NCBI GenBank assembly: GCA_039030125.1 | Contig: JBCCEV010000114.1 | Coordinates: 1 to 13,954 of the forward strand | Length of the DNA stretch: 13,954 nucleotides | From: JBCCEV01 sp039030125 | GTDB lineage: Bacteria > Pseudomonadota > Gammaproteobacteria > Ga0077536 | Direction: 5' to 3' | Shown here: piece after piece, positions 6,284-13,024 of the stretch | How the letters are laid out: every line of letters begins with the position of its first letter | Numbering within the stretch: position 1 is the stretch's first letter | The notes under the pieces: generated by a model | Database searches by the model: none | Seen by the model: only the letters and a program-made list of their open reading frames with translations | What the model was told of the DNA's origin: nothing | Made by a program: the position numbers and the translations under genes

Positions 6284-7491
6284 CCGGTTTTCTCGGCTTT
6301 CGAATTTGTGCGTGCCCAGGCGGCGACCGCATCGCGATCACGATCAAGGGGCGGCGGGGAGCGGCGGATGGGAAAGTCCAACCCTGTCATGCCCAGTGGC
6401 GCGCCGAATGTGCGGATGATGGGGCCATGATCGAGCTCCATGGGTTGGATCCAACCATAGCTTTCGACTTGTGGGTCCGCCAGTACATCAGCGTACTGGT
6501 TAATGGGCGCGCACGGCACGCCTGCATCGGCAAATCGTGCTAACCAGGTTGCTGCGTCCGCGCTTGAAAACTTTGCTTCGAGTATCGGCACGAGTTCGAG
6601 CTGATTCTGTGCGCGATCTGCGGTGGTTAAGAAACGCGCGTCGGCTTTCAACGCCTCGACATCGGCAACTTCGCACACCGCATGCCAAAGTTTGTCGTTG
6701 CCTGCGGCGATCACAAACTGAGTGTCACGCGCACGAAACGCTTGATAAGGTGCGTTGCGTGGGTGCGCGGAACCAAGTTTGCGCGGGTTTCTCCCGGTGC
6801 CGAAGTATTCGCTCGTCTGCAAGGCGGCGATGCCGAGGCTCGCGCCCAGCATCGAGGCATCGATATGTGTTCCTTGGCCGTCACGCGCGCGCCGTAATAA
6901 CGCGGACACAATATTAAACGCCGCGTAGAGGCCGGTGGCGAAGTCGCTTACCGGCACGCCGCATTTCACGGCCCCACCGTCCGGTTCACCGGTAACGCTC
7001 ATGATCCCGGAGATCCCCTGCATGGTGACATCGAACGCGCCTTCACGAGCCCGTGGTCCTTGCTGGCCGAAGGCCGATATCGAGCAGTACACGATCCCTG
7101 GGTTCTTGCTTTGCACCGCGTCGTAACCTAGACCCAGCTTATCCATAACGCCCGGGCGATTGTTTTCCAACAAAATGTCTGAGCCAGCAACGATGGACTG
7201 CGCCAGCGCCAAATCATCTGGGCTTTTCAAATCCAACGCGATCGATCGCTTATTGCGATTAACCGACGCAAAGTTCTCGCTGAACCCTTTGTTCAACGGC
7301 GGCCATTGGCGCATGGCGTCGCCGCCCGGTGGCTCGATCTTGATCACCTCCGCACCCATATCTGCCAGCAACATGCCGCAGAAGGGGCCAGCCGCGATCT
7401 GGCAAAACTCGGCAACCACATAACCGGACAGCGGCAGCTCTACGCCCGATTGCGCATAGGTCCGACCGCCGATGTCGTGATCCACTGTCAT
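6280..7491 (-). CDS. Class III (CaiB/BaiF) acyl-CoA transferase
   Basis: 403 residues, the usual length for family III CoA-transferases, which move CoA between carboxylic acids through an aspartyl-CoA anhydride. Visible signatures are LSGYVVAEFCQIAAGPFCG, then LLADMGAEVIKIEPPGGD and NRNKRSIALDLKSP. The nucleophile Asp154 sits in GAFDVTMQG, and the C-terminal part contains APINQYADVLADPQV. The N-terminus is about 20 residues longer than the conserved core; the ATG at 7489-7491 has no clear ribosome binding site, but no better start is seen. It lies 53 bases after the molybdenum enzyme gene and overlaps the thiol dioxygenase gene by 4 bp. ActTBEA6 of Advenella mimigardefordensis, which activates 3-sulfinopropionate, belongs to this class, so activation of a sulfinate made by the neighbouring dioxygenase is a reasonable inference. 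Confidence 0.92.
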   Translation of the reverse strand: MTVDHDIGGRTYAQSGVELPLSGYVVAEFCQIAAGPFCGMLLADMGAEVIKIEPPGGDAMRQWPPLNKGFSENFASVNRNKRSIALDLKSPDDLALAQSIVAGSDILLENNRPGVMDKLGLGYDAVQSKNPGIVYCSISAFGQQGPRAREGAFDVTMQGISGIMSVTGEPDGGAVKCGVPVSDFATGLYAAFNIVSALLRRARDGQGTHIDASMLGASLGIAALQTSEYFGTGRNPRKLGSAHPRNAPYQAFRARDTQFVIAAGNDKLWHAVCEVADVEALKADARFLTTADRAQNQLELVPILEAKFSSADAATWLARFADAGVPCAPINQYADVLADPQVESYGWIQPMELDHGPIIRTFGAPLGMTGLDFPIRRSPPPLDRDRDAVAAWARTNSKAEKTG

Positions 7492-7544
7492 GTGCGGATT
7501 GTAAGAGGGCGCCTCATCGGAGGTAGTGGTTCTTATAGAGGATC

Positions 7545-9689
7545 CTATGAGCGCGCGCGGGCGACCGACACTTTGATGCCGTTGTAAACGGGCATACCGG
7601 TCATTGGATCGACCAGACGATCGTCAGTTAAGTCGTTAACGCTGGCCGCTGGATATTGCGCCGCCACGCTGAGGCGCACGCCATCGCGGCCATGGTCGAA
7701 CCCGTGGGGGATACTGACGACGCCAGGGCTGATGTCCTCGGTCGCAGTCACCGGTAGTTGTACCTCGCCGACTTTTGAACACACGCTCACCATTTCGCCA
7801 TCATAGAGTTCGCGCAGCGCGAGATCATCGGGATGCATAAAGAGCGTGCACAAATTGGGGCCGCGCATGAGGCGTTCACAATTTTGAGTTTGCGTATTTT
7901 TGCTTCTTACGTGTCGACGCCCGATCAGTACTAAATCGTCTGAAGGAGTCGCTTCGAGGAGATTCTTCTCTACACGGGCGAGATCGTCAAGAAAGAGTAC
8001 CGGCGCGCAATCAATTTTTTGATCGGGCGTTTTCAGGCAATCCGGAATCCGCGATCGTAGCGGGCCGAGATCGAGCCCATGCGGATGCTCATTGAGTTTC
8101 TCAAGGCTTAATGCGAGTGGGTGGCCGGTTTCTTTTCCGTAGTGTCCGTGTTGTAAGGCGAGATCGATCAACTCCCACGGTTTCGGAATGGGCTCATTCG
8201 GCAAGCCTTTCAACGCGGCGACCCGTTCGGCCAAGCCGGTAAGAATTTCCCAATCAGAAAGTCCGTTGTGAGCGTTCGGTATTGATGGGTGCGAATATTT
8301 CGCGACATTGCGTACCGAGAAACTATAAAACGCGAGTTCGTAGTTATCGTTTTGCAAATGCGAGGTCGCGGGAAGGATCACGTCGGCGTGGCGCGAGGTG
8401 GCTGTAATGAACGGGTCGAGCGCAACCATAAAGTCCAGCGAGGCTAGCGCTTCTTCGAGATGTCGCCCGTTTGGAAAAGACAACACCGGATTCGACGCAA
8501 TACAGACGAACGCGCGAATTTGGCCTTCGCCGGGCGTCAACATTTCTTCGGCGTAGGTCGCGGCAGGTACTTCGCCTGCGAACGACGGTAAGCCCCGCAA
8601 GCGCGTCTGCCATTCGCCGATCCGGCCGGGATCACCGTTCGGATCTGCCGTCAAATCGACCGCCGGTGTGGTCAGCATGTAGCCGCCAGGGCGATCGAGA
8701 TTACCGGTGACGACATTGATAAGGCTAAATAACCATTGGGTGACGGCGCCGTATTCTTGTGCGCAAGTACCGATGCGTCCATACCAAACGGCGGTCTCGG
8801 CAGCAGCAAATTCTCGCGCAATTTGACGGATAGCCTTTGCCTCGATGCCGGTCACTGCAGCAGCGCGATCGGGTGAAAAAGGTTTTATCGCTCGCGCCAC
8901 GTCTTCCAGTCCATTAAGCAAGCCATCGAGCGCGCGCGGATTGACGAGATCCTCATCGAAGAGCGTGTTCAAAACCGCTGCCGCCAGTGCCGCATCGCTG
9001 CCCGGTCTGATCGCATGGTATTCGTCGGCGAGCTTGGCGGTTTCGGTGGTTCGCGGATCGAGGACGATGAGTTTGCCCCCGCGCTCTTGAATGCCCTTGA
9101 GGCGATTGCGCACACCCGGTGAGGTCATCAAACTCCCGTTCGAGGCGAGTGGATTAGCGCCCGCGATAACGACATGTTCAGCACGGTCGAGATCGGGAAT
9201 TGGGAGTAGAAATTGATGGCCATACATCAGCGCGCTGGCCATTAAATGCGAGATATGGTCGATCGATGCCAACGAGGCACGATTGCGCGAATTAATCGCC
9301 TGTCGGAAATAACCGACGTGGGTCATCAAGCCGTAAACCGTGCCATAGGCATTGCCCATAAAATCAGCGACCGCGTCTTCGCCGTGTCGCGTTTGCACAT
9401 CGACCAATCCTTGCGCCGCGAAATCCAAGGCTTCATCCCAGCCGATTTCTTGCCAGCCGTTAGCGGTCTTTTTTACCGGTGACGTTAGGCGATCAGGATC
9501 GCCCGCCATCTCGCCGAGCGCGACCCCCTTTGGACAGATATAACCTTGGCTTAGTGGATCGGCTGGGTCTCCGCGAACAGATGTCACCTTACCATCGGCA
9601 ACTTCAACGACAATGCCGCAAACGGCCTCGCATAAATGGCAATTTCGGTAATGCGTGCTCAACTCAGCGTCTCGTGCGTTAGCCACCAT
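7545..9689 (-). CDS. Molybdopterin oxidoreductase with N-terminal [4Fe-4S] site (DMSO reductase/formate dehydrogenase superfamily)
   Basis: 714 residues. Cys17, Cys20, Cys24 and Cys52 (CHLCEAVC and GYICPKG) bind a [4Fe-4S] cluster. The body follows the bis-MGD enzyme plan, with VVIAGANPLASNG, then GGKLIVLDPRTTETAKLAD and the C-terminal barrel (NLCTLFMHPDDLALREL, SIPHGFDHGRDGV). No twin-arginine signal: cytoplasmic. At the position of the Cys/Sec ligand of formate dehydrogenase the sequence is SLASIDHISHLMAS, so no Cys, Sec or obvious Ser ligand is present; Asp144 is the nearest candidate. This argues against a classical formate dehydrogenase. The start ATG 9687-9689 has a GGGGG tract six bases upstream. 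It is the first gene of a three-gene minus-strand operon with a CoA-transferase and a thiol dioxygenase. The substrate is unknown; a sulfur compound is a guess from context. Confidence 0.9.
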   Translation of the reverse strand: MVANARDAELSTHYRNCHLCEAVCGIVVEVADGKVTSVRGDPADPLSQGYICPKGVALGEMAGDPDRLTSPVKKTANGWQEIGWDEALDFAAQGLVDVQTRHGEDAVADFMGNAYGTVYGLMTHVGYFRQAINSRNRASLASIDHISHLMASALMYGHQFLLPIPDLDRAEHVVIAGANPLASNGSLMTSPGVRNRLKGIQERGGKLIVLDPRTTETAKLADEYHAIRPGSDAALAAAVLNTLFDEDLVNPRALDGLLNGLEDVARAIKPFSPDRAAAVTGIEAKAIRQIAREFAAAETAVWYGRIGTCAQEYGAVTQWLFSLINVVTGNLDRPGGYMLTTPAVDLTADPNGDPGRIGEWQTRLRGLPSFAGEVPAATYAEEMLTPGEGQIRAFVCIASNPVLSFPNGRHLEEALASLDFMVALDPFITATSRHADVILPATSHLQNDNYELAFYSFSVRNVAKYSHPSIPNAHNGLSDWEILTGLAERVAALKGLPNEPIPKPWELIDLALQHGHYGKETGHPLALSLEKLNEHPHGLDLGPLRSRIPDCLKTPDQKIDCAPVLFLDDLARVEKNLLEATPSDDLVLIGRRHVRSKNTQTQNCERLMRGPNLCTLFMHPDDLALRELYDGEMVSVCSKVGEVQLPVTATEDISPGVVSIPHGFDHGRDGVRLSVAAQYPAASVNDLTDDRLVDPMTGMPVYNGIKVSVARARS

Positions 9690-9943
9690 GGCGCACCCCC
9701 GGGGTAGGTTGTGACTGATAGACGGACAAGGTAGCAGCTTCTTACGCAGAATACCGGCAGAGAAGGCGCCGCCAGGCCCGGTGTTGGGGAGCGCGCTTGC
9801 GCTCGCCCAGGCTTTAAATGGCCACGAAGTCTGAAACTAAGTGTCGCGTATACGAACGCGTGGTGCGGTGCTATCGTAATTTTTTCCGGACAACGGCCTT
9901 CACGGCGCAGATTTATACAACACGAACCCGAAGGAGAGAGGCG
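9690..9943. promoter_or_regulatory. Divergent intergenic region with a strong hairpin
   Basis: 254 bases separate the molybdenum enzyme operon (leftward) from the RidA-family gene (rightward), so both promoters should lie here. A perfect inverted repeat GAGCGC-GCTT-GCGCTC (9789-9794/9799-9804), extended by GG and CCC, sits near the middle. TATACA at 9914-9919 could be a -10 element for the RidA gene, but no convincing -35 is seen. No known operator or riboswitch is recognised. Confidence 0.35.
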
Positions 9944-10351
9944 ATGATCACCAGAAGTAATCCAGACGTGGGCTACATGGCAGAAGATGTCTTTGAAGCT
10001 TATGCGTTTAGCCAAACCATTCGCGCTGGCAACCAAATTTTTCTCTCCGGCATCGCACCCTTGCGCGGCAGCAATGACGATATCGAACTCGTCGGCGTTG
10101 GCGATATACGCGCGCAACTCTCCTTTTGCCTGGACGTACTTCAGAAGTGTCTAGCCGCCGAAGGTGTTGGTTTAAACAATTGGGTCGCGCATACCGTCTA
10201 CGGCACGGATATGAACGAGCTACACAAAACCGCAGACATCTTCATTGATGTTTTTGGCCAATATCCGCCAACGAGTACGTGGGTCGAAATAAAAGGCTTA
10301 TTCGTGCCCGGTCAGATGGTTGAAATTACCGGCTTTGCGATTGCTGAATAA
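9944..10351 (+). CDS. RidA/YjgF-family protein without the catalytic arginine
   Basis: 135 residues from ATG 9944, chosen because AAGGAG lies seven bases upstream. The open frame reaches back to 9818, but that extension is Arg/Thr-rich, unlike the family, and has no ribosome binding site. The chorismate-mutase-like RidA fold is visible: NQIFLSGIAPLRG near residue 30, DIRAQLSFCLDVLQKCLAAEG as the long helix, NWVAHTVYGTDM, then YPPTSTWVEIKGLFVPGQMV and EITGFAIAE. The catalytic Arg of RidA (P-x-R-S/T) is replaced in PPTST, so imine deaminase activity by the usual mechanism is doubtful; such members often act in specific catabolic pathways. It is transcribed away from the molybdenum enzyme operon and may share its regulation. 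Confidence 0.88.
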   Translation: MITRSNPDVGYMAEDVFEAYAFSQTIRAGNQIFLSGIAPLRGSNDDIELVGVGDIRAQLSFCLDVLQKCLAAEGVGLNNWVAHTVYGTDMNELHKTADIFIDVFGQYPPTSTWVEIKGLFVPGQMVEITGFAIAE

Positions 10352-10484
10352 ACAAGAAAACGGGTCGGTAACCTTTAGTCGCGACCCACAATGACGAGCA
10401 TCCCGCAGCGGCGATCGTTAATGTTGGGATACCAACTGCAAGTACGTCGTGCGCCTAAGAGGCAAACAATCGCGCGTAGTTTTG

Positions 10485-10512
10485 AATAAAAGGGGTCAGA
10501 CCCTTTTTATTG
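10485..10512. repeat. Palindrome, copy f
   Basis: Perfect inverted repeat AAAAGGG (10488-10494), loop GTCAGA, CCCTTTT (10501-10507), extended by AAT and ATT on the outside. This is the best-preserved member of the family. It lies 20 bases before the start of the small membrane-anchored protein gene, and a sister copy lies 8 bases after that gene. Confidence 0.65.
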
Positions 10513-10532
10513 CCTCAACAAGGATCTGACTG

Positions 10533-11003
10533 ATGAAGAAAAGGACATATCTTGCGGGTTGTGCAACGATTTCCCTATTCGCAGTGGCTTGGTTACTTTC
10601 GTCTGATATGAGGCGGGAGTTTTCTTATCGCTACGATCGAGCGGTTTTCGGTGATCAATTTGAGCTAGACGAGGATTGCTACATGGTGCCTAGGCGCTGG
10701 GTACTTGAATCGTCGCGAAAGACAGCCCAGGGTGAGATAGTACGAATCGCGCGGCGACATTCTAATGGCCGGGTTGAAAGTGCATCGCTTACTCGCGCGA
10801 ACCTCTTGGATATAGACATCGATTTATTAAACACAGCCGAGATAGTTTCAGAGGAGAAAGAGAAGTATAAGATTTATCGCATGCCTGAATATTCGGATAC
10901 ATTCGAGTTTTGGTCCGTGACTGCAAGGGGCATTGTTGTGTTGAGTGATTCTATTGAAACTCTAAGGGCGCTTTCAGTTCAGATGGATTCCGTCAAATGT
11001 TGA
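10533..11003 (+). CDS. Membrane-anchored protein of unknown function
   Basis: 156 residues. The N-terminus MKKRTYLAGCATISLFAVAW is a basic n-region followed by one hydrophobic segment, so the protein is probably anchored in or exported through the inner membrane, with its C-terminal ~130 residues outside. LAGC resembles a lipobox but comes too early (Cys10), before the hydrophobic segment, so lipidation is unlikely. The rest is a mixed alpha/beta domain with alternating charged strands and helices (EIVRIARRHSNGRVESASL, EFWSVTARGIVVLSDSIETL). No family is recognised. The start ATG 10533 has AAGGA about eight bases upstream. The gene stands alone between palindrome copies at 10488 and 11014, with no operon partner, and looks like a self-contained gene cassette. 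Confidence 0.75.
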   Translation: MKKRTYLAGCATISLFAVAWLLSSDMRREFSYRYDRAVFGDQFELDEDCYMVPRRWVLESSRKTAQGEIVRIARRHSNGRVESASLTRANLLDIDIDLLNTAEIVSEEKEKYKIYRMPEYSDTFEFWSVTARGIVVLSDSIETLRALSVQMDSVKC

Positions 11004-11011
11004 ACTTGCTC

Positions 11012-11034
11012 TAAAAAGGGGTCGGAGCCCTTTT
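11012..11034. repeat. Palindrome, copy g
   Basis: AAAAGGG (11014-11020), loop GTCGGAG, CCCTTTT (11028-11034). It follows the stop of the 10533 gene by 8 bases and lies 14 bases from the stop of the opposing small ORF at 11049. It is in the right place to be a bidirectional terminator and is the partner of copy f. Confidence 0.6.
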
Positions 11035-11048
11035 CCCATTTCATTTGC

Positions 11049-11192
11049 TTACACCCGTTTTGTGTTGGCCAACCGAATAAGTTCAGACATTTGCGCCGTG
11101 CGTTCGAGCATATCGTCGAACATGACGATGTGTGGCTCACGACCGGCGATGACCTCAACGATTGGTACCGACAGAGTCACGCGTCGTAGCAC
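11049..11192 (-). pseudogene. Short protein-like frame, possible 3' remnant of a gene
   Basis: From GTG 11190-11192 to TAA 11049-11051 the minus strand encodes 47 residues, including TLSVPIVEVIAGREPHIVMF and DDMLERTAQMSELIRLANTK. The frame extends upstream to a TAA near 11233-11235 but has no ATG and no ribosome binding site. The composition (acidic helix with regular hydrophobic spacing) looks like a true protein end. I do not recognise the family. It may be the tail of a gene whose front was lost when the neighbouring palindrome-flanked segment arrived, or a real small gene. Confidence 0.3.
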
Positions 11193-11309
11193 GGCTGCGC
11201 AGCTGATTTCGATCCGACTCCCTGGCGCTTCTCTTTATCAAATCGGGCCGTTCTAAGGATCGGCCCCGCAGCCTAACGATGCGCCGCTAAGTCTAATCTG
11301 GAGAAAAAC

Positions 11310-11675
11310 ATGGACCAAGACACTTACGATAAAGGCCTTGAAATTCGCAAACGCGTGCTCCGCGAGGAGTATGTCAAACAATCGATTAGCGGTGCGATGT
11401 CTTTCAATGAGGACTTCCAAGCCCTGACCACCGAATATTGCTGTGGCGCGGTGAGGGGTCGTGAAGGACTCAATGCGGGACAACGTAGCATGCTCAACAT
11501 CGCAATGTTGACTGCGCTCGGACGTGATGACGAATTGAGGTTGCACGTCGCTGGGGCGCTTCGCAATGGATTAACGCCCGATGAAATCAAGGAAGTACTT
11601 CTCCAGGCGGAGATTTATTGTGGCATACCGGCCGTTAAAAGGATCTCGCGGGATATTATTGAGACCCACACGTGA
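11310..11675 (+). CDS. Carboxymuconolactone decarboxylase family protein (PcaC-like)
   Basis: 121 residues, within the normal range for PcaC. The opening YDKGLEIRKRVLREEYV and the core LNAGQRSMLNIAMLTALGR, ELRLHVAGALRNGLTPDEIK and EVLLQAEIYCGIPA follow the 4-carboxymuconolactone decarboxylase subfamily closely; His79 and Cys104 lie in its conserved positions. PcaC removes CO2 from 4-carboxymuconolactone in the protocatechuate branch of the beta-ketoadipate pathway. It has an all-helical AhpD-like fold and is cytoplasmic. The region CCGAVRGREG differs from the typical aromatic-rich PcaC sequence (YAWGxxWxRPG), so the substrate may differ. The start has GGAG six bases upstream. No other pca gene is present; the neighbours are a VOC protein and a GST, which suggests another aromatic or xenobiotic route. 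Confidence 0.88.
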   Translation: MDQDTYDKGLEIRKRVLREEYVKQSISGAMSFNEDFQALTTEYCCGAVRGREGLNAGQRSMLNIAMLTALGRDDELRLHVAGALRNGLTPDEIKEVLLQAEIYCGIPAVKRISRDIIETHT

Positions 11676-11805
11676 AATAGTTCTGCCGGGGTTAGTCGTA
11701 TTTGGAGGGTGGCAAGCGCGTTTGCGCCGGTGCGCCAGATACCGGAAAATCGGCCGAGCGGCCTGCGAGTCGGCGGAATACAACCTAAGCAAAGTCGATT
11801 AAGCC

Positions 11806-12291
11806 ATGATCAAAACTGAACGTATAGGGCACGTCGTCCTGAAAGTGCGCGATCTCGAGCGCTCCGAGAAATTCTACACGGAGGTGCTAGGCCTTACCCG
11901 GATGGGACGACTGGAAAGGCCACCTGTTGTTTTTCTTGCGAGCAACGCCAGAGACCATCATGAGCTTGGCTTGCTTGAGGTTGGCGCGGATGGCGGTAAT
12001 CCGAAACCGGACAACGTTGGTCTCCTTCACGTCGCGTTCCGGCTGGAAACCGGCGAACAGCTTGCTGAAGCCTATCGCGAGTTGAAGGCCAGGGGCGTCA
12101 CCATCTCCTGTACGGTCAACCACGGTGTCGCCAAGGGTATTTACTTTCTCGACCCCGATGGGAACGAACTCGAGTTGTATGTCGACAACAGCGCGGCGGA
12201 CGTTGCGTTGTTCGACAATCCGTACGCAGGTGTTGAGAAGCTCGAATTCGCGCCGGACGACCCAAGCCTGATCGAGGCGCTACAGGGTTAG
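11806..12291 (+). CDS. VOC-superfamily protein, extradiol (catechol 2,3-)dioxygenase-like
   Basis: 161 residues with paired beta-alpha-beta modules of the glyoxalase/bleomycin-resistance/extradiol dioxygenase superfamily. The first module opens with IGHVVLKVRDLERSEKFYTE and VLGL. The second holds GLLHVAFRL and NHGVAKGIYFLDPDGNELEL. His9, His75 and Glu123 occupy the metal-ligand positions of type I extradiol dioxygenases; NHGVAKGIYFLDPDGN is especially close to CatE-like proteins. The likely role is cleavage or isomerisation of an aromatic-derived substrate with a divalent metal. The protein is half the length of a two-domain catechol 2,3-dioxygenase, so a one-domain enzyme is expected. ATG 11806 follows an in-frame TAA but has no clear ribosome binding site. 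The gene ends 11 bases before the GST gene: same transcript. Confidence 0.85.
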   Translation: MIKTERIGHVVLKVRDLERSEKFYTEVLGLTRMGRLERPPVVFLASNARDHHELGLLEVGADGGNPKPDNVGLLHVAFRLETGEQLAEAYRELKARGVTISCTVNHGVAKGIYFLDPDGNELELYVDNSAADVALFDNPYAGVEKLEFAPDDPSLIEALQG

Positions 12292-12302
12292 GGGGCATCG
12301 TC

Positions 12303-12935
12303 ATGGAGCTTTTTTGCATTTCTGGGACATGCTCCCTCTCACCACACATCCTGCTCGAGGAAATTGGCGAGCCGTTCACAGTCAAACTACTTGACCGTGA
12401 CGCGCTCGAACAGAAGACGCCTGAATATCTGGCAATCAATCCGAAAGGCAAGGTGCCAGCGCTAAGAGTTGATGGCGATGTCATCACGGAGAATGTCGCG
12501 ATACAGACTTTTCTCGCCGATCGGTATTCCGATCGAGCGCTCGCGCCAACCGATCCGCTCGGGAGAGCGCAATGGCTCGGCTATCTGGCCTGGTTAAGCA
12601 CGACGGTTCACGCCTATTTCAGGCGTTTCTTTCGCCCGGGTTTGTATTCTGAGGACGAAGCCGCACATGCGAGTATTGCGGCGGCGGGCCGGTCCAACTT
12701 TCTCGATTCAATAGCGATGATCGATGAGCAATTGGCCGGGCAGGAATGGATCTTCGGCGATCAATTCACCACTGCAGACATCTATACGCACGTCTTTCAC
12801 TCGTGGGCGCACGTGGCCGATTTCCCAGTCGCCGAGCTTGTGAACTTAAAACGCCATGGCGACGCGATGATGGGCCGGCCCTCGACTCAGGCGGCGTTCG
12901 AGCGTGAGGGTATATCACTCGAACTAATGGCCTAA
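12303..12935 (+). CDS. Beta-class glutathione S-transferase
   Basis: 210 residues, the standard GST length. The N-terminal thioredoxin-fold domain begins MELFCISGTCSLSPHILLEE, with Cys10 in the GTCSLSPHI motif that marks Beta-class GSTs, where this Cys forms a mixed disulfide with glutathione. NPKGKVPALRVDG holds the cis-Pro, and ITENVAIQTFLADRY holds the glutathione gamma-glutamyl contacts. The helical C-terminal domain includes FGDQFTTADIYTHVF. AGGGGG lies upstream of ATG 12303. It acts in the cytoplasm, conjugating or reducing electrophiles, and may take part in breakdown of the product of the VOC enzyme encoded just before it (11-base gap). Some bacterial GSTs isomerise ring-cleavage products, but that role is only inferred from context. 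Confidence 0.92.
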   Translation: MELFCISGTCSLSPHILLEEIGEPFTVKLLDRDALEQKTPEYLAINPKGKVPALRVDGDVITENVAIQTFLADRYSDRALAPTDPLGRAQWLGYLAWLSTTVHAYFRRFFRPGLYSEDEAAHASIAAAGRSNFLDSIAMIDEQLAGQEWIFGDQFTTADIYTHVFHSWAHVADFPVAELVNLKRHGDAMMGRPSTQAAFEREGISLELMA

Positions 12936-13024
12936 GGTCAGATCAGTCTACGCGATTAAACGTAACGATCAATTATGGTGCGCGGCGTTTACTCGTTCTT
13001 AGTATCAAAGTTTATAACGCACCG

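Noticed and set aside
9818..9943. N-terminal extension of the RidA-family gene
   Set aside because: Arg/Thr-rich sequence unlike the family; a clear AAGGAG supports the start at 9944.
9659..10117. 152-residue minus-strand frame overlapping the divergent region
   Set aside because: It overlaps two well-supported genes and a promoter region, lacks motifs, and is a shadow of the RidA gene.
10364..10387. Inverted repeat GGGTCG...CGACCC after the RidA-family gene
   Set aside because: The loop is long and no T-run follows, so it is not a convincing terminator; similarity to the palindrome family is marginal.
10560..10563. Lipobox LAGC in the 10533 protein
   Set aside because: The Cys comes at residue 10, before the hydrophobic segment, so a lipoprotein signal is unlikely.
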